The notes under the pieces are model-generated. The model made no database searches. It had not been told where the DNA came from and worked only from the letters and a program-made list of their open reading frames with translations. The position numbers and the translations under genes were made by a program. Below are positions 55,793-64,000 of a stretch of DNA of 64,000 nt, piece after piece. Origin of the DNA: Terriglobia bacterium (GTDB lineage Bacteria > Acidobacteriota > Terriglobia > JAIQFV01); assembly GCA_020072965.1 (NCBI GenBank), contig JAIQFY010000002.1, positions 117,480 to 181,479 of the forward strand. The letters are read 5' to 3'. Numbering within the stretch: position 1 is the stretch's first letter; each line of letters opens with the position of its first letter.

Positions 55793-58149
55793 TGCCGAGC
55801 TACTTTATGCTGCGTGGTCGCAAGCGCCTGATTGTCCCCATCAATTAAAATCCTATCATCGCGTGTGAAGAAAGTCAATTCACGACCGGTGGAAGCGCCC
55901 TTCACCGCATCCACAATCGTGGGATGGTTCCCGGTCAAAAACACCCGGTTTTCACGGGGAAAAAATTCTGCCCGTTCGCTCGTGGCCCGCCGTTGAGGCT
56001 GCTCGATCTGGACCCCTCCTTGAGCGATGGCGCGATCCACACGCCCTTCGTGGGGCTTGGGCTTCTCGATGAAAAAGATATCGAGGGTGGGCGCTCTCAG
56101 GATCCCCATTTCCCCCTTCATGACCACCTGGTTCCGGTATTGAGCGCGCTGCTTGGAGTCCTCATACTGCAGGGCATCGGCAGTCACCGACACAAAGTCT
56201 CTCTTTCCCTTCCCACTCTCTTCCGTCAGGAAGGTGCTCATGACATGATGCGTCGCAACCATCGTTTTGGTTGTTTGGTCCAGGTGAATTTCGTCGCCCT
56301 TCACCACGTCATTGTCCTGCCACATCCGGGCATTGCCCGAGTATAAGGCCGTACGCTCCCGCGAGTGGGCCACCAGCCGGTTGGCGGAAATGAAGACAGG
56401 GCTACTGGTGTTCGAAAAGGGAGCTGACGTTGATTTCCGATCCTGGTAAATCGTCAGAACACTTCCTTCCGCCGTGAGTTTGTCGGATTGTTCATCCATG
56501 GTCATGGCGCGGGCGGTTGTTTTGGCGGTCGAATCCCAAACCTGGGGGTCCCCCTGGAGCAAAGTCACTCTTTCTGCGGCTGCATAATGGGCCTTCCCGG
56601 CTGTCGCCTGGCGGAGCACCGTCGCATTTCCGGAGGCCGGCTGGGAGCTAAGGCCTGTTTCCACGAATCGAAACCCTCCGGTTTGATCAATGCTGGTCAG
56701 TAGCCCGCTGGCCGAATCAAACCGTGCCACTAGCGCGTCGCTTTGCGTCTTGCGATGCGTGCTGGAGGGGGATGGAGACCGTGGCTCCAAGTCAACCGTG
56801 ACGTGTCCCGTCGCCCGGAAGGAATCCAAAGTATTCTTTTGCCCGGAGAAAGTGGCATCAAACCGGTCCCCTGCCACGACTTTGCGATCCAGGGTGGGCA
56901 GGGTGGGGATCAGTTCCAGGGTTCCGGGGACGGGAGTAATCAGACTCTCAAATTCACGCCCTCCCGGGCGCAGCATGATCTCAACTCGGGCTGAATGGAG
57001 GATTTCGGTTTCCATCGAGCTCGACAGCGATATAGCGGATCCACCCGGTGGCACGGGGGCCGCCGGCCTGGCCTCCTTCTTGCTGGCGGGAACAATCTTC
57101 AAGACGACCTCATTCTCTGCTATCAATTGCCGGGGCTCGTTCCGCTTCCCGGCAAAGTGGGTGGTAAGTTTCCGGGAGTTCAATTCCGTCGTGGAGGTGA
57201 GAGAGCGGATCTCGGCATGGACATTTCCCTCTGCCACGATCTGGTCCAGTGATTTCGCTTCGCCTCCAAGCTTTGCCGTGATCGTATCCGCGGCCAGGTC
57301 CGATTGTGCGTTGGGTGTTAGGGATTTCACCGAGGGATTTCCCCGCGCCTCCGCGCTCTCAACCCGGTTGTCCGAACCCAGATGGATGGCCAATTCCTCT
57401 GTATCCAACGAATCGTCTCCAGAACTGAGATGCACGGGAGGGCCAAATGCGACCTGCCGCGCCGTCTTTTCGAAATTCAGAGATCCACTGGTAATTTCCA
57501 CGGGAAGCGCACGCTGGCCTCGATCCAATTTGACATGCACGTCCCGCGGTAAGCTCAAATGGTCGTTCGAGGCATCATATTTCATTCCGAGGGCACTGCC
57601 ACCGAGATCGTTAAAGGTGAATTGCACCGGGGCTGTGGTTTCCACGCGGTTTTCTCTCTGGGAATAGAGCACCTTTGAGGTCTTGACCAGCGTCTTATTC
57701 AGATAGGCCTTGCGCGGATCGCTCTCAGCCAGGCGGGCGGACTGGGCCTCCTGGTTCTTGCTGCTCAACAAGATGCTCACATCACCTTCAAACTGAATGG
57801 TGCCGGAGTCCTGATCATAGTCGGCGCGAGCACTGTGAATGCGATCATAGCGATCACCATCCCGGCCATAAACCAGGACTTCCACATCTTCAAGCACGTT
57901 TTTGTTGCCCTTCAGACCCAGATTACGCCAGGCCTTGATGGAATAGACCGTTCGACCGGATTCAATCTTGGAATAGTTGAACCCGACGGTGGAGTTCTCC
58001 ACATTCTGAGGCAAGATGTCGGGAATCGTTTGCTTCAACGCCCTGAGGCGTGAGGCCCGGCGCAGATAGTTCCATGATGTCCCCGCGACAATGAGGAGCA
58101 GCGCGAGAACAACGATGACTCGCGTGACTCGGATATGATGATATTGCAC
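55789..58149 (-). CDS. LptC-LptA fusion with OstA-like repeats, LPS transport
   Basis: 786 residues, far longer than either protein alone (about 190 and 180). An N-terminal membrane anchor ([15 protein letters not shown], about 10-27) and a first LptC-like beta domain ([38 protein letters not shown]) are followed by several OstA-type strands. The C-terminal portion ([33 protein letters not shown]) is LptA-like. It should form the periplasmic bridge for LPS. Overlaps lptB by ATGA. The middle (about 250-600) is poorly conserved. Confidence 0.85.
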   Translation of the reverse strand: MQYHHIRVTRVIVVLALLLIVAGTSWNYLRRASRLRALKQTIPDILPQNVENSTVGFNYSKIESGRTVYSIKAWRNLGLKGNKNVLEDVEVLVYGRDGDRYDRIHSARADYDQDSGTIQFEGDVSILLSSKNQEAQSARLAESDPRKAYLNKTLVKTSKVLYSQRENRVETTAPVQFTFNDLGGSALGMKYDASNDHLSLPRDVHVKLDRGQRALPVEITSGSLNFEKTARQVAFGPPVHLSSGDDSLDTEELAIHLGSDNRVESAEARGNPSVKSLTPNAQSDLAADTITAKLGGEAKSLDQIVAEGNVHAEIRSLTSTTELNSRKLTTHFAGKRNEPRQLIAENEVVLKIVPASKKEARPAAPVPPGGSAISLSSSMETEILHSARVEIMLRPGGREFESLITPVPGTLELIPTLPTLDRKVVAGDRFDATFSGQKNTLDSFRATGHVTVDLEPRSPSPSSTHRKTQSDALVARFDSASGLLTSIDQTGGFRFVETGLSSQPASGNATVLRQATAGKAHYAAAERVTLLQGDPQVWDSTAKTTARAMTMDEQSDKLTAEGSVLTIYQDRKSTSAPFSNTSSPVFISANRLVAHSRERTALYSGNARMWQDNDVVKGDEIHLDQTTKTMVATHHVMSTFLTEESGKGKRDFVSVTADALQYEDSKQRAQYRNQVVMKGEMGILRAPTLDIFFIEKPKPHEGRVDRAIAQGGVQIEQPQRRATSERAEFFPRENRVFLTGNHPTIVDAVKGASTGRELTFFTRDDRILIDGDNQALATTQHKVARQ

Positions 58150-58297
58150 TGTGTGCCTCTGGCCCGCGGATTCCGGTCTTGGAAGGAGGAAGTCTACAGA
58201 TTCAATGAGGCGGCTGGAGGTCTCGGGGCCGTCGGGCCCCCTCCATGGGGCCGCTTTGTGGTTACACCCACGGGGCGAAAACTCTGCGTCCCTTGTC
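58150..58297. other. Spacer between recJ and lptCA with hairpin
   Basis: Holds a GC-rich imperfect hairpin (58215-58245: GGGGCC/GGCCCC with outer TGGAG/CTCCA arms and a bulge). No T-run on either strand, so not a typical terminator. Confidence 0.5.
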
Positions 58298-60013
58298 CTA
58301 CTCCAAATCCTTAATTGTCAGCTGCAAGGAAGTCACGGCCTGAAACGTGTTTTGATTGAGTTGAAACGCCATGGAAATATCGTGACCTCTCCCGGCGCTC
58401 CCATTGAGCCGTGACCCCATCCCCCATCCCAACGCATCCAGAGAAACCCCATCTTGTTCCACACGAAGTTTTAGGTGCTTCTCCTTGAGAATGCGTGGCT
58501 CGTATACCATTCTCAAGTCGCGGGCGACAAAGGTGGGGATGGTGTTCCCCTCGCCGTAAGGTTCGAGCGAGACCAACTCCGCGTACAGCTGCTCATCCAG
58601 ATCAGAGAGACGAACCTCAGCGTCAATCTCCAAACTCGGGACCAGATCCTCCGGGGTGAGAACCGTCCGCGCATAGGCATTCAGCCGTTGGCGCAGTGCT
58701 GTAATCCGCTCCACCGGCAGGGCGAAGCCAACGGCATGGGAATGTCCTCCATATCGCGTGAAGAGATCCTGAACATGGTCCAGTCCCCGGAGCAGATGAA
58801 ATGCCTTGATCGAGCGTCCGGAACCCTGGGCCACGCCATCCTCACACGCCAGGATGAGGGTGGGCCGGTAGTATTTTTCCAGGATCTTTGAAGCCGCAAT
58901 CCCAATCACCCCACGATGCCATCCTTCGCCCGCAAGGACGATGCATAAGTCCTCTGACAGGCTAGGATCCCGGGCGAGTTGCTCGTCGATGGACTGAAGG
59001 ATGTGTTGCTCGATTTGCTGCCGCTCGGAATTCATCTGGTTCATTTTTTCCGCAAGCGACCGGGTGACCGCTTCATCATCGGTTGAAAACAGTTCGACCA
59101 CCTCGTTCGCCCCGCCCATGCGCCCCACGGCATTGATACGTGGAGCGATCCGGAAGCCGATGTCACTCGAAAGAATCTTCTTATCTTTCAGCCCTGAGAT
59201 TTCCAGAAGCGCCTTCAATCCCACATTGGCGGGCTGGGCCAAACGCTCCAGACCATACTTGACGATGACCCGATTCTCCCCGACCAGCGGCACGACGTCG
59301 GCAACCGTCCCAATAGCGACTATCTTCAGAAATGAAGGGAGCAGCGGAAGACGGTTGGTCTTCTGGAGCAAGGCCTGGACGACCTTGAAGGCGACCCCGC
59401 AGCCGCACAGGTTCTCATTGGGATACCCGCAGTCGCTGCGCTTGGGGTTGAGGACGGCCAGCGCCTGGGGAATCTCGGTTTGGCCTGCTTCGTCTTCCTC
59501 CGGAAGATGATGGTCGGTGATAATCGTATCGAGGCCCAGCGCAGACGCGGCCCGCACGACCTCAAACGACCGGATGCCCGTGTCGACGCTGATGACAAGG
59601 CGAAACCCTTCGGCAGCGGCACGCTCAATAACGTCCTCTTTCATCCCGTACCCGTCGACCAGCCGTCGCGGGATGTGGTAGCGGACCTCGCCCCCCAGGA
59701 TCTCGATCGCCCTTCGAAGGATGACCACGGCGGTCATCCCATCGACGTCATAATCCCCGTAAATCAGGATTTTTTCGTGCCGCTCGATTGCCTCCAAAAT
59801 CCGCTCGACCGCCCGCGGGAGACCACACATTAATCCGGGATCATGCAGATCGGAGAGCGAAGGGTGGAGGAACTTGTAGGCATGCTCCGGGTTGGCAAGC
59901 CCGCGGTTGATCAGCAGACGTGCCATGAGCTCAGAACAACCCAGTTTTCCCCTAAGGATTGCCGTTTTCGACGGGTCGACAGTAGAAATTGACCATTTCA
60001 TGATTCGACCCAT
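58298..60013 (-). CDS. recJ: Single-stranded-DNA-specific exonuclease RecJ
   Basis: 571 residues, DHH family 5'-3' exonuclease. Motifs: IYGDYDVDGMTAVVIL, ISVDTGI, ITDHHLPEED (DHH), NPKRSDCGYPNENLCGCGVAFK, and in the DHHA1 domain RYGGHSHAVGF. The OB-like C-terminal region is present. Start at 60013 (ATG) with an alternative four codons later. Head of the cluster ending at rapZ. Confidence 0.95.
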   Translation of the reverse strand: MGRIMKWSISTVDPSKTAILRGKLGCSELMARLLINRGLANPEHAYKFLHPSLSDLHDPGLMCGLPRAVERILEAIERHEKILIYGDYDVDGMTAVVILRRAIEILGGEVRYHIPRRLVDGYGMKEDVIERAAAEGFRLVISVDTGIRSFEVVRAASALGLDTIITDHHLPEEDEAGQTEIPQALAVLNPKRSDCGYPNENLCGCGVAFKVVQALLQKTNRLPLLPSFLKIVAIGTVADVVPLVGENRVIVKYGLERLAQPANVGLKALLEISGLKDKKILSSDIGFRIAPRINAVGRMGGANEVVELFSTDDEAVTRSLAEKMNQMNSERQQIEQHILQSIDEQLARDPSLSEDLCIVLAGEGWHRGVIGIAASKILEKYYRPTLILACEDGVAQGSGRSIKAFHLLRGLDHVQDLFTRYGGHSHAVGFALPVERITALRQRLNAYARTVLTPEDLVPSLEIDAEVRLSDLDEQLYAELVSLEPYGEGNTIPTFVARDLRMVYEPRILKEKHLKLRVEQDGVSLDALGWGMGSRLNGSAGRGHDISMAFQLNQNTFQAVTSLQLTIKDLE

Positions 60014-60084
60014 TCTACCACGCCGAAAAGATGTGGGGTAGTTTCAATGGGGGGCCCTGCAGAGATGTCTTCTCCTGCAGGTGC

Positions 60085-60115
60085 CGCAGGCATCACGTTC
60101 TTTGTGATGCCTGCG
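60085..60115. repeat. Perfect 12-bp inverted repeat at the left edge of the rearranged block
   Basis: Arms CGCAGGCATCAC and GTGATGCCTGCG with a 7-base loop (GTTCTTT). No T-run on either strand. Confidence 0.8.
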
Positions 60116-60183
60116 ATGTTGATATGGCCGGGACCGTGTCGTGCTTAACCACACGCTGGCGCCGGAGAATTTCCGGAAATAAC

Positions 60184-60252
60184 GCATTGGACACAGATGA
60201 ACACGGACCACGCGGAGAGACCAGACGTGCGCCAGTCGCGGTCGGCTGAATC
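60184..60252 (+). repeat. 69-bp direct repeat, left copy
   Basis: Identical base for base to 62285-62353. Contains the word CACAGATGAACACGGA, which recurs in intergenic repeats of many bacterial genomes. Confidence 0.93.
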
Positions 60253-60295
60253 CCTCACAGGTTCTTCAAGATGAAATCCGGGAACAACAGACGAC

Positions 60296-61478
60296 GGTGT
60301 CAGGTCTCTGCAAACGGCAAATGGGGCAACACAACCGAAGTCATGATTCTGGTTGCCAACTCAGGCCGGAGATGTCACACTTCATGAGGTTATTCGCATT
60401 CCCCCGCGAGCTTCTTTTAACATTCCCCCCGGACTATCAACCGTCATGTCAAGGCCTCTGCGCATCAACATGGAGGGTGGCTGGTATCATATTACGGGAC
60501 GCGGCAATGAGCGGCGGCCCATCTTTTGGGAAGACGACGATCGGCAACGATTCTTGGATCAATTGGCAGAGATGGTGGATCGGTTTGCATGTCAGCTCTA
60601 TGCCTACGTCTTGATGGTGAATCACTACCACTTGGAGATGGAAACACAACGTGCCAATCTGAGTCGTGCCATGCAGTGGCTGGAGGGCAGCTATGCCAAT
60701 AGATTCAATCGACGCCATCGGAGAGTGGGCCACTTGTTTCAAGCTCGTTTTGGGGCCGTGATCTTGGACCCGGCTGAGGGGGCGCTGGAAGTGAGTCGAT
60801 ACCTGCATCTCAATCCGGTTCGGGTTCGGCAGTTTGGATTGAGCAAAGTGCAGCGGGATCGCGGCAGGCAGCGACCAAGATCACGAGAAGAGCTGAAGGC
60901 ACGGCTGGAGGCGTTGCGAAATTATCGCTGGAGTTCCTACCCCGCCTATGTGGGATGGGATCGAGAACCGGCGTGGTTGCGGAGTCAGGACTTTCTCAAA
61001 CGCGTGGGAATGGATGCGATGAGCTATTGGCGCTATGTCGAAGAGCCCCTCCGGGAGGGGCGCCTGGACACACCCTGGGAGCGGTTGCGAGGGCAGCTCA
61101 TCCTGGGAGGAGCACACTTTGTGGATCAGCTGCAGGACTCCCTCAAGGGAGATCGGCGGGAACAAATCGCTTTGAGAGCTGTGAAACCAGCGCTTTCTTG
61201 GGAGGAAGTGGTGGCTGTCGTGGAAGAAATCAAACGGGAGAAGTGGCATCAGTTTTGTGACCGCCACGGAGATTGGGGGCGGGACTTGACCCTTTCGTTG
61301 GCTTGGAAGCGAGGCGATCTGACCTTGAGGGCCCTGGCTGAGAAAGTGGGGGGAGTCGATTACACTACGGTGGGGTCAGCCATTCACCGTTTCCATGATC
61401 GTTGCCGGAGAAACCCAGAACTGGCAGGAATCTTAGCAAGGGCGGAAAGGAAATTGCCGTTTGCAGAGACCTGACACC
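60296..61478 (+). mobile_element. 1183-bp element with perfect 25-bp terminal inverted repeats and an HUH transposase
   Basis: Left end 60296-60320 begins GGTGTCAGGTCTCTG and continues CAAACGGCAA. Right end 61454-61478 is its exact reverse complement over 25 bp. The right repeat encodes the last six residues and stop of the transposase. No target-site duplication is visible (outside bases CGACGAC and TTTTATT). It sits between relic gene tails and a truncated gene. Confidence 0.85.
60446..61474 (+). CDS. REP-associated tyrosine transposase-like (Y1/HUH) protein
   Basis: 342 residues. Y1_Tnp fold: WYHITGRGNERRPIFW near the start, the HUH metal motif in VLMVNHYHLEMET (His-Tyr-His) about residue 65, and the catalytic Tyr in LEGSYANRFNRRH about residue 90. 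Then GHLFQARF and YLHLNPVR, which mark the RAYT type. The C-terminal half (about 150-342) has helical character ending TVGSAIHRFHDRC. I use the ATG at 60446 (MSRPLRINMEGG); the frame runs on upstream to 60353. It differs from the classical IS200 form in length and in its inverted-repeat ends. Confidence 0.9.
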   Translation: MSRPLRINMEGGWYHITGRGNERRPIFWEDDDRQRFLDQLAEMVDRFACQLYAYVLMVNHYHLEMETQRANLSRAMQWLEGSYANRFNRRHRRVGHLFQARFGAVILDPAEGALEVSRYLHLNPVRVRQFGLSKVQRDRGRQRPRSREELKARLEALRNYRWSSYPAYVGWDREPAWLRSQDFLKRVGMDAMSYWRYVEEPLREGRLDTPWERLRGQLILGGAHFVDQLQDSLKGDRREQIALRAVKPALSWEEVVAVVEEIKREKWHQFCDRHGDWGRDLTLSLAWKRGDLTLRALAEKVGGVDYTTVGSAIHRFHDRCRRNPELAGILARAERKLPFAET

Positions 61479-62283
61479 TTTTATTCTTGCGGGAGGTGGT
61501 TCCAAGGGCGATAAGCTTCAGCGACTGACTTTCAAGGCGCCCGAAGCATATCCAGACGGGTCCACAGCGCCGCAATCCTCCTTTGTCAATCCTCGCTCGC
61601 CTGAGAGGGTCCTCACGCGCGAAGGAACCGATGGCAACGACCAGTGGCACTCGGCCGGCCCCCTCAGCACCAAGGCGACAGGCCATGTCCAGCGCTTCAT
61701 TGAATCCCAAACCGAACGGTCACTGGAGGCGTTGTTCAACTTCCGCAAGCATGGCAAGAACATGGCGGATGTGAGTGACAGGTTTGCTGCCCAGGGATCA
61801 GGTGTTAATTCCGGGGGAATTACCGGCAATGATAATGACAACGGAAACCCAGGTCACGCAGCACGGGACCGATCCCACCCCGTTCCGGCTTTCGAAGCAG
61901 CGAAAAATAAAAAGGTGATCGAAGTCAGCGACTTATCCACGGGCGGTGATGGGTCCGTACGTAAATCGACGCGCTATTACATCGACGACACCACTTCCCT
62001 GGTCACGCGCATGGAGTTCGATTACGACACCGCCACTGATCCGTTTTCAAATCAACCGGTTGCGCTCACTGAAGTGTATGAGTTCTCCAATTACCGTGAC
62101 GTCCCCCTCGCAAGCCCTGATCCCTTTTCGGGAAAGACTGCGGCCAACGCTGTAGACCCCGGCGCGACCGTCAAATTTCCGTTCCGCATTGATCGTTACA
62201 TCGCCGGCCTGTTAGCAGAGTCGCTCGCTTTCACGCGCGTCACCCTCAACCGCACCCTTTCGCCCGAGAATTTCCGGAAGTAA
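61479..62283 (+). pseudogene. 5'-truncated gene, outer-membrane lipoprotein-like tail
   Basis: Only the C-terminal 125 or so residues read like a protein I recognise: RYYIDDTTSLVTRMEFDYD, then VYEFSNYRDV, FPFRIDRYIAGLL and RVTLNRTLSPENFRK. This style is common in Acidobacterial periplasmic or lipoprotein-carrier-like proteins. The open frame begins at 61402 inside the transposase gene, and the stretch 61480-61900 looks non-coding or chimeric. Its paralogous tail is at 60126-60182. Confidence 0.65.
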
Positions 62284-62284
62284 G

Positions 62285-62353
62285 GCATTGGACACAGATG
62301 AACACGGACCACGCGGAGAGACCAGACGTGCGCCAGTCGCGGTCGGCTGAATC
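62285..62353 (+). repeat. 69-bp direct repeat, right copy
   Basis: Identical to 60184-60252. It fills the whole spacer between the convergent stop codons of the truncated gene and the S9 peptidase. Confidence 0.93.
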
Positions 62354-62355
62354 GT

Positions 62356-63942
62356 TCACAAGTTCTTCAGGATGAAATCCGTCATCATTTCGCGCATGTG
62401 GCGAACCAGCGCCGGGTCGACCACGCCGTGGCGGGACTTGGGATAAAGCATCAACTCAAATTGCTTTCCTGCTTTCTGCAAATCATAAATGAACTGAATA
62501 GTGTTGGCCATGTGCACGTTGTCGTCGATCGCCCCGTGAATGAGCAGCAACTTGCCGTGAAGATCCTTCGCGGCTGCGCGTGGGGCTGTTTTCTTGTATC
62601 CCTCGACGTTGTTCTGCGGCATCCGCATGTAGCGCTCTGTGTAAATCGAATCGTAATCGCGCCAGTCGGTGACGCTTCCGCCCGCAATGCCGATCTTGAA
62701 ACTGGTCGAGTGCGTCATCGTGTAACTGGTCATAAACCCGCCAAAAGACCAACCCCACAGACCGATGCGCGATTCATCCACAAAGGGCTGCTTCTTCAAC
62801 CACGCTACGCCGTCTTCCAGATCGCGCAGTTCCAGCTCGCCGAAGTTCTGATAGATCGGCCACACCGATTGAGCACCCTTGCCGCTGGCGCTGCGGTTGT
62901 CACAAATCCAGATGATGTATCCCTTCTGAGCCAGCAGCTGGTACCACATGTTGCCCGGCCCGCCCCAGCCATCTCGCACACTCGGGGCATGGGGGCCCGA
63001 GTAGGTGTAGCTCATGACGGGGTATTTTTTGCCGGCATCGAAATCCGGCGGCTTTAACATCGTGGCTTCCATCTCGAAGCCGTCGCGCGTTTTGACCTTG
63101 AGAAATTCCCACCGGGCCAACTTGTATTCATTGAGCTTCTCCACCTTGTTCTCATCAATCGCCCGGACCAGCGTTCCGTCGGGCTTATAGAGCCGAACCT
63201 GGGTGGGGGTGTAGATGTCGCTCCAGGAATCAATGAAAAAGTTGAACTTTGAATTGAAGTTGGGATTGTGACTTCCCTCTCCCTGAGTGATCCGCGTGCG
63301 ACCAGTCCCGTCCAGCTTGGCCCGGTACGACTGGTTCCCCACCTGGTTGTATTCATTCGATGAGAAATAAGCCCACCCATTGTCCTCATCTACGCCAAAA
63401 AATTTGCGGATCTCCCATTCTCCCGAGGTGAGCGGACCGATCAGCTTTCCTTCAGGGCTGTAATGGTACAAATGGCTCCAACCCGTCCGCTCGCTTTCCC
63501 ACAGGAATGAACCGTCCTTCAGCCACGTGGGAAGTTCCGAAACACTTACCCAGGCTTTGGACGTCTCATGAATCAGGGTTTGCGGCGAATCGGGTGAAGC
63601 AGCGGCATTGAGATCGAGCCAGGTCTGTTCACGGTCCTGGATTTCGTACACGAGCTTCTTGCTGTCGGGCGTCCACCCTACCCGGGTGATCAGAAATTCC
63701 CCTCCTTGATATTTAAAGTTATTCACCCACAGCGTAGCGCCCCCCGCTACGCTGACGATCCCCAGTTCAGCCGCCGGATTGGGCTCGCCCGAGATGGGAT
63801 ATTTCGTGTCTTCGAGGACCTGATCGTACGGGATATGGTCAACGACCGGATAATTTTTGACGCGAGACTCATCTAGCTTCAGATAGGCTAGCTTTGCGGA
63901 ATCAGGGCTGCACCAAAAAGCGCCATAATTGCCGCGTCCACC
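62356..63942 (-). CDS. S9 family (prolyl oligopeptidase / DPP-IV-like) peptidase, N-terminal part disrupted
   Basis: About 529 residues of homologous sequence. C-terminal alpha/beta-hydrolase with the catalytic Ser in LWGWSFGGF, Asp in GAIDDNVHM and His in KSRHGVV; before it are the beta-propeller strands (GRGNYGAFWCSPDSAKLAYL, then VVDHIPYDQVLEDTKYP). A GTG at 63726 could initiate a shorter 456-residue form. The reading frame continues past 63942 but no longer looks like a peptidase (see next feature), so the normal first 200 or so residues are missing or lie elsewhere. All catalytic residues are kept. Confidence 0.8.
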   Translation of the reverse strand, partial: GGRGNYGAFWCSPDSAKLAYLKLDESRVKNYPVVDHIPYDQVLEDTKYPISGEPNPAAELGIVSVAGGATLWVNNFKYQGGEFLITRVGWTPDSKKLVYEIQDREQTWLDLNAAASPDSPQTLIHETSKAWVSVSELPTWLKDGSFLWESERTGWSHLYHYSPEGKLIGPLTSGEWEIRKFFGVDEDNGWAYFSSNEYNQVGNQSYRAKLDGTGRTRITQGEGSHNPNFNSKFNFFIDSWSDIYTPTQVRLYKPDGTLVRAIDENKVEKLNEYKLARWEFLKVKTRDGFEMEATMLKPPDFDAGKKYPVMSYTYSGPHAPSVRDGWGGPGNMWYQLLAQKGYIIWICDNRSASGKGAQSVWPIYQNFGELELRDLEDGVAWLKKQPFVDESRIGLWGWSFGGFMTSYTMTHSTSFKIGIAGGSVTDWRDYDSIYTERYMRMPQNNVEGYKKTAPRAAAKDLHGKLLLIHGAIDDNVHMANTIQFIYDLQKAGKQFELMLYPKSRHGVVDPALVRHMREMMTDFILKNL

Positions 63943-64000
63943 GAGGTGCCCCGGCCCGGCTGCGAGGTGACTTGCAGTTTGCCGCCCAGTTCGCGCGCCC
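63943..64000 (-). pseudogene. Histidine-kinase C-terminal fragment joined to the S9 gene
   Basis: In another frame the last 57 bases of the window read ARELGGKLQVTSQPGRGTS, which is the usual end of a sensor kinase ATPase domain (G2 box GRGT). It meets the peptidase sequence at about 63940-63945. The fragment is short, so the identification is tentative. Confidence 0.5.

Larger units (their letters stand above)
60014..60295. pseudogene. Relic tails of a convergent gene pair, left of the RAYT element
   Basis: No intact gene. On the plus strand at about 60126-60182 a reading frame ends RVVLNHTLAPENFRK, matching the end of the gene at 61479-62283 (RVTLNRTLSPENFRK). On the minus strand 60255-60278 encodes DFILKNL and a stop, identical in residues to the end of the S9 peptidase at 62356. 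So both genes of the right-hand convergent pair have a fragment copy here. An upstream hairpin (60085-60115) is described separately. Confidence 0.75.

Noticed and set aside
61402..62283. Single intact 293-residue protein
   Set aside because: The first part lies inside the transposase gene and its middle resembles no protein; only the C-terminal third looks genuine.
1..64000. tRNA, rRNA and CRISPR features
   Set aside because: I scanned for cloverleaf-like and TYC-arm sequences and for regularly spaced repeats, and found none I could support.

Overview
This 64 kb window reads as a Gram-negative bacterial chromosome of moderately high GC. It encodes lipid A, Kdo and heptose enzymes and an Lpt export system. 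Acidobacteriota is my best guess for the phylum. It rests on the gene combination (fused AroD-AroE, short HisG with HisZ, a CxxC-rich N-terminus of a type I associate with that phylum, a TIGR00300 protein) and on abundant degenerate intergenic word-repeats. This is an inference, not a database result. I found no rRNA, tRNA, CRISPR array or prophage. Almost everything is core metabolism and envelope biogenesis, except an accessory, rearranged block in the last 4 kb.

Layout. 1-5220 (minus strand): a TetR-controlled efflux operon like cecR-ybhGFSR, with the dual ATPase YbhF split into two genes and two matching TetR operators. 5418-7584 (plus): two c-di-GMP response regulators, REC-PilZ (binding) and REC-HD-GYP (degradation). 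7996-16655 (minus): a tightly overlapping lipopolysaccharide core operon, waaA-lpxK-waaF-gmhB-rfaE1-rfaE2-waaC-like, ending in an isoprenylcysteine methyltransferase-like membrane protein, a DUF3108 protein and a cupin-like protein. 16981-18473: an unknown Cys-rich protein and a secreted protein, convergent.

18632-32355 (plus): amino-acid biosynthesis. The order is aroDE-thrB-hisZ-hisG-hisD-hisC-hisB-hisH-hisA-(DUF4337-like)-hisF-hisIE, then trpE-trpG. Degenerate repeats lie before hisG and hisH, and a tandem palindrome that duplicates the trpG start lies between trpE and trpG. 32528-37117 (plus): aspS, mutL, cmk. 37503-42545: a zinc-ribbon membrane protein, chorismate mutase plus DAHP synthase, a lone trpA and a PAP2 membrane protein. 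42863-46653 (minus): DUF2905, ndk, sucD, a small secreted protein and sucC. 46749-48418 (plus): guaB behind a strong promoter and a leader hairpin resembling an intrinsic terminator. 48492-60013 (minus): a TIGR00300 protein, a PilP-like protein, then the envelope/sigma-54 cluster recJ-lptCA-lptB-rpoN-hpf-rapZ in transcription order.

60014-64000 is rearranged. A 1.18 kb element bounded by perfect 25-bp inverted repeats encodes an HUH/Y1 (RAYT-like) transposase. It lies between two copies of one convergent gene junction: relic tails on the left, and on the right a 5'-truncated lipoprotein-like gene facing an S9 peptidase. The peptidase N-terminal part is itself joined out of frame to a histidine-kinase fragment at the window edge.
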